DNA from: JAHJDR01 sp964609965
GTDB taxonomy: Bacteria > UBA10199 > JADGCS01
Assembly: GCA_964609965.1 (NCBI GenBank)
Contig: CAZSTS010000006.1
Span: 1-64,000, forward strand
Reading direction: 5' to 3'
DNA: 64,000 nt
Within the stretch, counting starts at the first letter, position 1, and each line of letters starts with the position of its first letter. Of this stretch, positions 24,665-33,187 are shown piece after piece. Below the pieces are notes generated by a model, which did not search any database, was not told the DNA's origin, and saw only the letters and a program-made list of their open reading frames with translations. Position numbers and translations under genes: made by a program.

Positions 24665-25192
24665 TTACTGAATCGAAACTTCAGGCAAAATCCCAGATAA
24701 AAATTCAATCCCACCATACGAAGCGAGAGTCATCACAGCGGTTGATAATAGCACACCTACAAAAAGAGCGATGATGGATTTCTTTTTATCAATGTCAAAA
24801 AGATAAGACATGAGAGTGCCTGTCCACGCCCCTGTAACAGGTAAGGGGATAGCCACAAAGACCGTGAGGCCCCAAAAACCGTATTTATCAATCAGATCTT
24901 TTCGGCGGCGGGCACGATTCAAAAAGAAGTCCAAGAACTTTCCAGTCAAAGACCATTTATGCATGATGCGATCGATCCAGGGCAATAAATAGAGAACAGG
25001 GATCACTGCAATCAAGTTTCCTAACACGCTAAAGACAAAGGCATAGGCCCAAGGAAAATTTCCGAATTTCCTGTGAAGAATATAGGCCACAATCACGGCA
25101 TAACGCGCTTCGAATAAGGGCAGCATGGCGAGAATGATAATGTATATTATAGGGTCAATTTGAGAGAGTGTTTCGTACAGATATTGGATCAT
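24665..25192 (-). CDS. COG2426-type small membrane exporter-like protein
   Basis: This is a 175-residue protein with four to five membrane segments. It has PLFEARYAVIVAY near residue 25, a basic loop around NRARRRKDLIDKYG, and the VAIPLPVTGAWTGTLMSYLF motif. These match the family annotated as putative small multidrug export protein, though transport has not to my knowledge been shown for most members. Its last codons are duplicated 1.6 kb away on the far side of the abiE genes (23053-23106). No clear Shine-Dalgarno sequence is seen before the ATG. Confidence 0.75.
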   Translation of the reverse strand: MIQYLYETLSQIDPIIYIIILAMLPLFEARYAVIVAYILHRKFGNFPWAYAFVFSVLGNLIAVIPVLYLLPWIDRIMHKWSLTGKFLDFFLNRARRRKDLIDKYGFWGLTVFVAIPLPVTGAWTGTLMSYLFDIDKKKSIIALFVGVLLSTAVMTLASYGGIEFLSGILPEVSIQ

Positions 25193-25395
25193 TGCTTGCC
25201 CGTATTCTCATCTGAAAGGCTAATTGTAAACTCTTTTAATTAGGTAGTGATAATGAAGGTTTAGGGAATATACAAGCAAAGTGCTTGAATTTGTTGAAAT
25301 TAATAATCCGCAACATTATAGGGGCTTACCCGATAATAGGGGTGGCATACATAGGGTATAATTTAAATCCCATTAATATATATAGAGGCAACTAA

Positions 25396-26460
25396 TTGAA
25401 TCAAGTATTAGTAACAGCAAGACCCATCTATGGTGGTGTTTGTGTTGAACCCATTGCATTAGCTGGAGATAACCAGATTAATAGAGGGGTGAATGCATTA
25501 GCAGTGTTAGGTCCTGCTTCCATGCAAGATCATTTTACCGCTGGATTAATGCAAATAAGAAATCGTGATAATGAAGGGGCAAAGAGATTGGCTGCTGATT
25601 TGACTTCGCGATTAGGGGGTGGAGGTGAAGACTTAGATTCTGTTTCTTCTCGTCTGGGTCAGCCTAATATGTTTACACAAGACCTTGCTGCTCGAGTTAC
25701 ATCAGCTCTAACACCAGTTGGTAAAGCACGATATAATACATCTATAGCTTTTCATAGGGGTTTAGATCTCAGGGGGTTGAGTGGTAGTGAAATGCCACAT
25801 TTATCAATACTTGGACCTGAAAAAGATTTTGAACTAGCCAGAGGCACTCCCCTGCATCAAGCCTCTTTTAGAGTTCAACAAATGGTAGATGGAAGCCAGC
25901 TACTACATGCGCCTTCAAGGTATCCCGTTTTACATGGTTATGGACGCAGAGAAGAACTATTAGCCGCTCATTTAGGTGTAGAGATGGGTGTTTCTGGGGC
26001 CAGGTTTATGGTCACTGTTCCTACTGATGAAGGTCTTCTTTTGAGCATTAATATTAAAGCGTTGCTTGGTGCTATAAAATTAGCTGTTCGTAACTCTGGT
26101 TTTCTAAAGAAATTTACCTTCAATCGTGATGAAGAATGTACTGCTAAGTTAGCTGAGGCAAGATATGAAGGAAGCTCAGGGTTTTTCATTTTTAATCGTG
26201 ATGGGAGCCTTGTCCTTGATTTAAATCTTTCTTATTATCAACCAGAAGAGACTGATCCTTCGTGTGTATCAGAATCTCAGTTTTGTATTCAAGGTGGAGA
26301 GATTGAGATTTTTAAGCCAGCTGGAGATAGGCTCTATTTTTCTTTTTCACTCAGAAACACGATTTCAACAATGAGTTATATAGGTGAAGAGGCTCGTATG
26401 ATGGAAGATGTTATAAATAAAATTAGAGAGGCCGTAGACGCCCATGTTCGGATTATTTAG
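25396..26460 (+). CDS. Orphan 354-residue soluble protein
   Basis: No family was recognised. The probable start is TTG (MNQVLVTARPIYGG) with AGAGGCAAC upstream; no ATG occurs before residue 43. There is no signal peptide. The N-terminal half is helical and Arg/Ala/Leu-rich. The C-terminal half looks beta-rich, with FFIFNRDGSLVLDLNLSYYQPEET and DRLYFSFSLRNTISTMSYIG. A CAAGCA-AAG-TGCTTG hairpin lies at 25273-25287 in the otherwise empty 203-bp upstream gap. It resembles the other leader-hairpin orphan genes in style but not in sequence. Confidence 0.55.
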   Translation: MNQVLVTARPIYGGVCVEPIALAGDNQINRGVNALAVLGPASMQDHFTAGLMQIRNRDNEGAKRLAADLTSRLGGGGEDLDSVSSRLGQPNMFTQDLAARVTSALTPVGKARYNTSIAFHRGLDLRGLSGSEMPHLSILGPEKDFELARGTPLHQASFRVQQMVDGSQLLHAPSRYPVLHGYGRREELLAAHLGVEMGVSGARFMVTVPTDEGLLLSINIKALLGAIKLAVRNSGFLKKFTFNRDEECTAKLAEARYEGSSGFFIFNRDGSLVLDLNLSYYQPEETDPSCVSESQFCIQGGEIEIFKPAGDRLYFSFSLRNTISTMSYIGEEARMMEDVINKIREAVDAHVRII

Positions 26461-26469
26461 AGATTAGTT

Positions 26470-27654
26470 TTACTGTTCTACCCATTTCCCATTTTCTTTG
26501 ATCAGATTAATCAATTTGTCGACAGCTTTTTCTTCAGGAATACCCTTTTCAATACATTCTTGTCCTACATAAAGACTGACTTTGTCTTTCCCTATACCCA
26601 CATAACCAAAGTCCGCATCAGCCATTTCTCCAGGACCATTTACAATGCAACCCATGATTCCAATTTTGAGACCTTTGAGATGAGACGTGCGCTCTTTAAT
26701 ATTGGCAGCGACTTTTTTGAGATCATACTCTGTGCGGCCGCACATGGGGCACATGATGTATTCTGGTTTTGTCATGCGCAAACGACAGGCCTGCAAGATT
26801 GAATAAGCAGCAGGGATCTCGTTTACAGCATCTTCTGTGAGCGACACGCGGATCGTATCACCAATACCATCCATCAAAAGCGTGCCAATGCCTACTGCTG
26901 ATTTGATACGGCCTTCATCTCCATCACCAGCTTCTGTCACACCCAGGTGAAAGGGAAAGTTCCATCCTTTTTCATCGAGCTTTTGGGCAAGCAAGCGATA
27001 GGCTTGAATCATCACTCGCACATTGGATGACTTCATAGAAAAAACAAGCTGGTCAAAGCCGTGTTTGATGGCAATGCGTGTGAATTCCAAAGCCGATTCC
27101 ACCATGCCCTCAGGGGTATCGCCATAGCGGCTCATGATACGGTCAGAAAGAGATCCATGGTTTGTGCCAATGCGTAGTGCAACGTTGTGTTCTTTGCATT
27201 TTTCAATGAGAGGAATAAATTTCTCATCAATTTTCTTAAGCTCTTCTTCGTAACTCTTGTCATCATATTCATGTGTCTTAAAAAGCTTTTTGTCGACAAA
27301 GTTGCCGGGGTTGATGCGCACCTTTTCAACATAAGGAACGGCATCCATGGCAATAGAAGGGGTGTAATGAATGTCAGCCACAAGTGGGGTAGTGATGTTT
27401 TTTTCTTTTAATTTATCCTTGATGAGAGGGAGGCTGTTAAGCTCATCTCTTGTGGGGACAGTAAATCGAATAATTTCGCAATCAGCCTTTGCCAAGGCCT
27501 CAATTTCGGCAACAGCTGCGTCAACGTCTGTTAATGGTGTTGTGATCATGCTTTGCACGCGGACAGGGTTGTCGCCACCTATAGCAATTGATCCTACATA
27601 AACGGGCTTTGTTTTGCGCTTTTTATATAAGGTTGTTGATGTGAAAGAAGTCAT
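26470..27654 (-). CDS. ispG: 4-hydroxy-3-methylbut-2-enyl diphosphate synthase
   Basis: This 394-residue enzyme is IspG/GcpE of the MEP isoprenoid pathway, converting methylerythritol cyclodiphosphate to HMBPP with a [4Fe-4S] cluster. It has VRVQSMITTPLTD, the TIM-barrel segments PLVADIHYTP and RINPGNF, and the cluster Cys residues in MCPMCGRTEYD plus GCIVNGPGEMADADFGYVG. It is the compact bacterial form without the plant-type insert. The ATG shares one base with the stop of the upstream FHA gene (TAATG), so the two are translationally coupled. That is an unusual partner for ispG. Confidence 0.97.
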   Translation of the reverse strand: MTSFTSTTLYKKRKTKPVYVGSIAIGGDNPVRVQSMITTPLTDVDAAVAEIEALAKADCEIIRFTVPTRDELNSLPLIKDKLKEKNITTPLVADIHYTPSIAMDAVPYVEKVRINPGNFVDKKLFKTHEYDDKSYEEELKKIDEKFIPLIEKCKEHNVALRIGTNHGSLSDRIMSRYGDTPEGMVESALEFTRIAIKHGFDQLVFSMKSSNVRVMIQAYRLLAQKLDEKGWNFPFHLGVTEAGDGDEGRIKSAVGIGTLLMDGIGDTIRVSLTEDAVNEIPAAYSILQACRLRMTKPEYIMCPMCGRTEYDLKKVAANIKERTSHLKGLKIGIMGCIVNGPGEMADADFGYVGIGKDKVSLYVGQECIEKGIPEEKAVDKLINLIKENGKWVEQ

Positions 27655-29099
27655 TAGTCGACTTTATCGGTAAAAGAAAAACGATAGCCCCCGATTGAAA
27701 TCTCGTCACCAGGATTAAGAACACATTCATCAATTTTTGTTCCATTTACATACACGCCATTTGAGCTTTTGAGGTCAATGATGATGTACTGGTTGTTGTA
27801 CATATTTATGGCTGCGTGTTGTCTAGAAACTTTTGGGGCTTTAAGAACAATGTCACTCGAAGGAGAGCGCCCGATAGCGATGTTTTCTTTTAAAGGAAAA
27901 TCTTTTTGCTCGTGCTCGCCGTCTATGAGCTTAAGGTGAAAAAGAGCTCCTGGCTCGATGTTGCTGTCTTCGATGGGGATTTCTTTTTCGTCTGCTTTTG
28001 GCTCATCTTCTGTGGGGAGCGTTTTGAGAATATCGCTGATGGAATCTTCTTCGATTGAATCGAGAGGATCTGATTTGAGATTGACTTCGGTTCTGATGTC
28101 TTTGTCTATTGTTTTGTCGTCGAGAACTTCATCTTTTTGTACTTTGCTTTCGGTCTGAACACTATCGATAAATTCTTTTGCTTCGTCAGATTTAACTGTA
28201 AAAGAGGCTTCGCTAACCTTTTCTTGATTAAAGTAATCTGCATCTTTTGGTGATTTTTCGTCGGCAGTGTGAGCACCAGTTGTGACTTCTTCTTCGGTTT
28301 TAAGTTTAGGCTCTGTAGGTTGTGAGACACTTTCGTCATCTAGGAAGAGATCTTCGAATTCACTGGGATCAATAGAAATATCCTCAGTGTGAGTCACACG
28401 TTTTTGCTCTGGTTCTGGATGAATGCTTTTAGAAAGCTCTGGTTCTTGTGGAGCCTTTGTTGCCGTGGGTTCTGGAGCGCTTGGTGCTGCTTGTTCGACT
28501 GGCTTTTCTACAGGTTTTTCTACTGTTTTAGTGGACTCTTCTTTTTTTTGGGGTGCAATAATGCCGAGATCTTCAGGATCAAAGAGCTCTTCATGGGTGT
28601 GGATACATTGTGAGATTTGAGAGAGGTCTGTCTCGAGTTTTTCTATTTCTTTTGTTTCGAAGTTTTCAACCTCTTGGAATTGGTTTTGAGAAAATTCTCC
28701 AAGAAAAAGTCTGAACTCAGCTTCTTCTAATATTTCTTTATGGCGGTTAACTTCGATGGTGAGCTTTTCTCGACGCATGTAGAGTTCTTTTATTTCTTTT
28801 TTGAGCTCGTCCTTTTTTTCGTTGAGCAACTCTGTGATAGTTTGAAGTTGCAAGCCGTAATCTCTTCTTACCTTTTCGAAAACATTTTGCGAGACACGCT
28901 TATTGGCTTGCTCCATTTTATCCATTCTTTCACGGATCACATCACGTTGTTTTTTGATGCGAGCAGTTGATTGGAGCAATTCTTCATTTGGTTTGTAAAT
29001 ACCAAATGTGGAATCTCCATCAGCACCGTCTTGGAGTTCGCCTGTTTTGAAATCGATAACATTAGATGATTGTTTTGTTTTGTGGTTTTTGTCTTCCAT
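27654..29099 (-). CDS. Coiled-coil protein with C-terminal FHA domain
   Basis: In this 481-residue cytoplasmic protein, residues about 40-170 form a long coiled coil rich in Lys/Glu. A disordered, acidic Pro/Glu/Thr-rich linker covers about 175-380. The C-terminal 90 residues are an FHA domain, with IAIGRSPSSDIVL, KVSRQHAAI and the LKSSNGVYVNG core. FHA domains bind phosphothreonine peptides, so a Ser/Thr kinase partner is expected, but none is in the window. The divergent 30028 membrane protein has an N-terminal Thr-containing acidic segment that might be a ligand; this is speculation. It is coupled to ispG downstream. AGGACAAGACT precedes the ATG. Confidence 0.9.
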   Translation of the reverse strand: MEDKNHKTKQSSNVIDFKTGELQDGADGDSTFGIYKPNEELLQSTARIKKQRDVIRERMDKMEQANKRVSQNVFEKVRRDYGLQLQTITELLNEKKDELKKEIKELYMRREKLTIEVNRHKEILEEAEFRLFLGEFSQNQFQEVENFETKEIEKLETDLSQISQCIHTHEELFDPEDLGIIAPQKKEESTKTVEKPVEKPVEQAAPSAPEPTATKAPQEPELSKSIHPEPEQKRVTHTEDISIDPSEFEDLFLDDESVSQPTEPKLKTEEEVTTGAHTADEKSPKDADYFNQEKVSEASFTVKSDEAKEFIDSVQTESKVQKDEVLDDKTIDKDIRTEVNLKSDPLDSIEEDSISDILKTLPTEDEPKADEKEIPIEDSNIEPGALFHLKLIDGEHEQKDFPLKENIAIGRSPSSDIVLKAPKVSRQHAAINMYNNQYIIIDLKSSNGVYVNGTKIDECVLNPGDEISIGGYRFSFTDKVD

Positions 29100-29145
29100 A
29101 GTCTTGTCCTATAAACTTTTTAATGATCCTGATTCAATCCCAAAA

Positions 29146-29272
29146 TTTGGGTGTTGCTAAATGACCAAACTCTACGTTTGATAGAAAAATCAATCGGTTA
29201 ACGTACAGGAAAGTACGTCTCCCTTTTGATTTTCCCATCTGCCTTGATTTTGGCCATTTATCAATACCCAAA
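29146..29272. repeat. 127-bp long hairpin element (MITE-like)
   Basis: Arms 29146-29206 and 29213-29272 are imperfectly complementary over about 60 bp. The outer end is TTTGGGTGTTGCTAAATG against CATTTATCAATACCCAAA, and the centre is ACGTAC-AGGAAA-GTACGT. It sits in the divergent gap between the FHA gene and the LpoB-like gene, where it could influence both promoters. Confidence 0.85.
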
Positions 29273-29396
29273 AAGAGATAATTTGAGACCTTCATTTTGA
29301 AGGGGGTGCAACGATAACTTGCGAGAAATTTCAATATTCTGTATGGATATCAGAGGACTATCTACACCCCCTAAGAGCGATGTTGGGAGAAGATTT

Positions 29397-30005
29397 ATGA
29401 AAAAACTGATAATATTAATGGGTAAATCTGCTTTTATAGGCCTTATTTTCTTATCTTTGGTTATTTTTTCTGTCACATTTCTGTCAAATGATGCCTATGC
29501 TGCAAAATCCAAAAAGGGTTGGAATTCTTACCAACAGATCAAACCCCTCAATAAATCGGCTAAAAAGAAGATTGTTAACAAAATCACATCAAAATTTATA
29601 AAGGATAGGTTTTTTTCAGAAGGAGAACTAGCCAGAAAAATCACATTATCACGGTTAGAGGTGAGTGGAGCCGATATAGGCATGAGCGAGAAAATGTTTA
29701 CTGATATGGTTCTGAATAAATTGCTTTTGAATCCTTTGGTGATGATCATTAATGTCGAAGTCACATTAGAGAGTAAATTAGATTTTAGTCTCATGCATTA
29801 TACAGATAACCTAGAGACACGAAAAAAGGGTGTGTTGCTAAGTGCTAATTATTATATACACGGACACCTTAAATCGTACACAGATAATGATTCCAAGGGT
29901 AGGTCCTATAGGCATTACAAAGCAGAGCTTTTTTTGAGAGAAATCAGAAGCAATAAACTCATTATTCATACCGAATATATCTACAAAAGAAAAACCAAAA
30001 ACTAA
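29397..30005 (+). CDS. Exported LpoB-like envelope protein
   Basis: This is a 202-residue protein starting MKKLIILMGKSAF, with a signal peptide ending at AYA near residue 36 and no lipobox Cys. GGGAGAAGATTT precedes this ATG; an upstream in-frame start is unlikely. The mature part resembles LpoB/PBP-activator-like proteins: an N-terminal KKIVNKITSKFIKDRFF helix, a conserved VTLESKLDFSL region, and the NYYIHGHLKS...HYKAELFLREIRSNKLIIHTEYIYK end. Such proteins act in the periplasm on peptidoglycan synthesis. The match is at fold-pattern level only. The following vWA-like membrane gene begins 22 bases later and is probably co-transcribed. Confidence 0.55.
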   Translation: MKKLIILMGKSAFIGLIFLSLVIFSVTFLSNDAYAAKSKKGWNSYQQIKPLNKSAKKKIVNKITSKFIKDRFFSEGELARKITLSRLEVSGADIGMSEKMFTDMVLNKLLLNPLVMIINVEVTLESKLDFSLMHYTDNLETRKKGVLLSANYYIHGHLKSYTDNDSKGRSYRHYKAELFLREIRSNKLIIHTEYIYKRKTKN

Positions 30006-30027
30006 TATGTAGATTCAGAAAGGTACA

Positions 30028-33015
30028 ATGGCAGAAGATAAAAATAATATAAAAGACGATGTTCCTGAAGAAGGGGCTGAAGAGAATTTAAATTCCACCA
30101 TGATGGCTATCGACGTGAATAGCCTTGATCTCAAAGGTGTTGATACAAAAACAGAGATTAAGATCGAAGTTCCCTCTGATGATGAAATCATTCAAGAACA
30201 GCTCGCGCAAAAAAAATCTTCAGTCGTGAGGTTTTTTTCAAGAATCTTCAAGAAAGATGCCGAGAAGATTCCTTTGGCCCCTCCCAGAACATCCCCCTCA
30301 TTACAGTCTTACATTAATGTTTGGCTCTGTGACCCTGTTTCTTCAGTGGCATCACAAATTTATTTTTACCTGTTACGTTTTATCATAATAGTCTCATCAA
30401 TCTATATTCACTACATCATTATCAGCCAGATTTTATCTCTCTTAGAAAAAGATCATCCCGCGAGTCTGTTTTTGATTGTGACAATGGCTCTTGAGCTGAT
30501 TTTTGTGCTTTTGACTCTTTTCTTTAAGCGTTCACCTGGCTGGCTTATTACACTTCCTCTTTCTTTGTTTGGTCTTATCGTCGCTTATTTTGCTCTTTTT
30601 CTTCACACAGCAAACCCTCTTTTGTTCACTATAAAAGATCTTTCCATTAGCGAATTTTTAAACACTTTTTATTTGATTACTTTAATATATGTTTTCATCA
30701 TAAGCGTGTTTGAAGTCGGCCGTCGTATTTTTAGCCGGATTTTATTTGGAATACTCAGTCTTCTTTGCCTCCTTCCTATGGCTATCAATTATTTTCAGGG
30801 GATCAATCTTGAATTATCATTTTTTGGGCAAGGTTTTTTAGCGAACATTCCGTTTTTTTATGCGCAACCAACTTATCTTTCTTTTCATTTAATTATTCCG
30901 GTTTTATTAATTGTTTTTTTGTTTGTCTCATTTTTGCCTGATTCATCCTCAAGAAGGCATGTCCAGCGTGGTTTTGTTCGCAGCTTGACTTTTCTTCTGC
31001 TGGTAATTCTCATTGCCGGGTTTGCTCTCATGCAAAAGAATAGGGTGTTTCATGTTCTCAACCTTGTTATTCCACAGCGTCTCGATGTGGGCAGTGTTCA
31101 AATGGAATCTCTTGACCATGCCATTAAGGTCGAGACGGTAAATTTCGATGAAAATGCAGGAAAAGATAAATTAGATCGCTATAAATTCAGTCTAACAAAG
31201 GGCAAAAAATCAAAAGAATTTCTTTTACAAGTTGTAGATAAATATGATTTTCCCATCCGAAATTTAAGCAAAAGAGATCTTATTATTACCAATGATGGTG
31301 TGAAGGTAAAAAAATATAAGATGGTTGAAGACCCCAGTGTCAATTTAAAACGAGGTAATTACGTTATCCAACTTGATCTAAAGACAAAAGAGCCTCTCAT
31401 TTCATGGGATAAAAAGAAGATACAGTATACATCTCAAAACCAAATAGAGCTAAAATTATCTGATCTTTCCAAAGTCAAAAGGCTTCTTGTGAAGCATGAA
31501 GAAAAAGTCTTGTTAGACCTCACAAATCCCAAAAAAGAGAAGATTTCTTTGCCGCTTAATTATTTTGGTGAAGGGAATTATAAATTAGATATCAGCCTCT
31601 ATGACAGAATGAATAAAGAGATATTCAGTGATGATTTCAGCATTAAGGTTAAGGCGCAGGCTGATTTTGGTTTATTGTCACCTGTTGAGGGTGATGTTGT
31701 GCAGAAACAGCTTCGGGTATTGCTTTTGCCTAAGGCGCTTTCTTTGTCTTCTGTTGAGTCAGCAACGTTTTCAATCAATAATAAAGCTGTTCCTGTATCG
31801 AAGGAAGATTTGTTTTTTAATTCAATAGATATATCAGATTGGCCTGATGGCACTCTCACTTTAAAAGTTTCTCTTAAATTGAAAAATAATGAGCTTTCAA
31901 AATCAGTTGTTTTTAAAAAACAATCAAACATTCCAGAGCTTGTGATAACAGAGCCTTCTATGGGGAGCTTTTCTACTAAAGAAACTAAAGTAAGTTTTCA
32001 GCTCAAAAATGCACAGCAACACAAAATAGCAGGAGTAAAGATTTTTGTTAACGGAGATCCTTTTAATGATTTTGTTGTAGAGAACAATAGTCTGTCGCTT
32101 CCTATGTCGCGTTGGTTCCAATCAGAAATGTACGTCACTGTTCAAGCTGCTTTAGATAATGGCACTAAGTTGAGTGATTGGGTTCAAATAAATAAAGGGC
32201 TTAGTTTGCTCGAATTGGTTTTTGATAAAAAGAGTTTGAGTTTTCTCAATTACAAAAACACCGTTGTTGTTTTGGACGGCTCGATCAGTCATTTGGATAA
32301 CTGGCAGGGGAGTGAAAAATGGCGAGTTTTAAGAAAGATAGTTTCTGATCCTGATGTTGATTCTAGAATTGAATCTCTTAAGCCTACGTATTTGTTGTTT
32401 GGTGCTCAAAAGCCACATTATTATAATGATTGTGATGATTTTGAATGGCTCATCAAAAAGGGCAAATACAATGCTACATTGCTCAACAGAAAGATGTCTC
32501 AGTATAATCCAAATGGGGTGTCAGCGATTGTCAACACACTTAAAGAGGCCTACAGGAATAAGCCTGATAAGGTTTATCTTTTTGCCGACAACCGTGATTC
32601 TTGCACGACTTCTTTTAGTAAAATCAAAAAAATCATTAGTAAATCAAAGAAAACCCAGGTTATTGTTTTTGCCATGGGCGAGATTACTGCTTCATCAAAA
32701 AAATGGTTAACAAAGTTAGCCGAAAGCACACAAGGCAAGTTTTATCAGCCGGATAATTTCGAAGAACTTAAACAGAATTGGCTTTCAGAAATGGTTTTGA
32801 GTTATGAGATTTATCAAAAAGGTAAGCTTGTGAGCAAAGAGTCCTTGGGCGAAAAAAAATTCTACCTCCCTCCAGGAGAATACACTCTTAAAATTCCCTA
32901 TGCTACAAAACTTAAAGACCTCCACTTCTCTCTAGAAAATAGTTCAAAAACGAGCTTACTTATCTCTGGTAAAGGTAAGAATCTTGAGGTTAAAGAGACA
33001 AAAAGTCGATTGTAA
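30028..33015 (+). CDS. Seven-helix membrane protein with large vWA-like C-terminal domain
   Basis: This is a 995-residue protein. Residues 1-95 are an acidic cytoplasmic tail containing NSTMMAID (Thr24). About seven membrane helices lie between residues 105 and 340. The remaining 650 residues should be periplasmic: beta-rich Ig-like repeats (about 360-720), then a von Willebrand A-like domain starting VVVLDGSIS near residue 748, where DGSIS fits the DxSxS metal site. It ends with a small beta domain containing YLPPGEYTLKIPY. GAAAGGTACA precedes the ATG. It is paired with the LpoB-like protein, and the FHA gene is divergent. The function is unknown; envelope assembly or sensing is plausible. 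Confidence 0.65.
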   Translation: MAEDKNNIKDDVPEEGAEENLNSTMMAIDVNSLDLKGVDTKTEIKIEVPSDDEIIQEQLAQKKSSVVRFFSRIFKKDAEKIPLAPPRTSPSLQSYINVWLCDPVSSVASQIYFYLLRFIIIVSSIYIHYIIISQILSLLEKDHPASLFLIVTMALELIFVLLTLFFKRSPGWLITLPLSLFGLIVAYFALFLHTANPLLFTIKDLSISEFLNTFYLITLIYVFIISVFEVGRRIFSRILFGILSLLCLLPMAINYFQGINLELSFFGQGFLANIPFFYAQPTYLSFHLIIPVLLIVFLFVSFLPDSSSRRHVQRGFVRSLTFLLLVILIAGFALMQKNRVFHVLNLVIPQRLDVGSVQMESLDHAIKVETVNFDENAGKDKLDRYKFSLTKGKKSKEFLLQVVDKYDFPIRNLSKRDLIITNDGVKVKKYKMVEDPSVNLKRGNYVIQLDLKTKEPLISWDKKKIQYTSQNQIELKLSDLSKVKRLLVKHEEKVLLDLTNPKKEKISLPLNYFGEGNYKLDISLYDRMNKEIFSDDFSIKVKAQADFGLLSPVEGDVVQKQLRVLLLPKALSLSSVESATFSINNKAVPVSKEDLFFNSIDISDWPDGTLTLKVSLKLKNNELSKSVVFKKQSNIPELVITEPSMGSFSTKETKVSFQLKNAQQHKIAGVKIFVNGDPFNDFVVENNSLSLPMSRWFQSEMYVTVQAALDNGTKLSDWVQINKGLSLLELVFDKKSLSFLNYKNTVVVLDGSISHLDNWQGSEKWRVLRKIVSDPDVDSRIESLKPTYLLFGAQKPHYYNDCDDFEWLIKKGKYNATLLNRKMSQYNPNGVSAIVNTLKEAYRNKPDKVYLFADNRDSCTTSFSKIKKIISKSKKTQVIVFAMGEITASSKKWLTKLAESTQGKFYQPDNFEELKQNWLSEMVLSYEIYQKGKLVSKESLGEKKFYLPPGEYTLKIPYATKLKDLHFSLENSSKTSLLISGKGKNLEVKETKSRL

Positions 33016-33187
33016 TGGGATGAGCCTACGCTCCTAAGTGCCTACGCACCTACGGTTGGGGATCGTGGGTATCAGATGAAGGATGCACAGCAGCATATCA
33101 AATCAAATTAAAGCTTTTAAATTTAAGTACTTACAGCTAAACAAATAAGCAACTTTTCATCAATAGTGCCCGATATACATCTTGATT

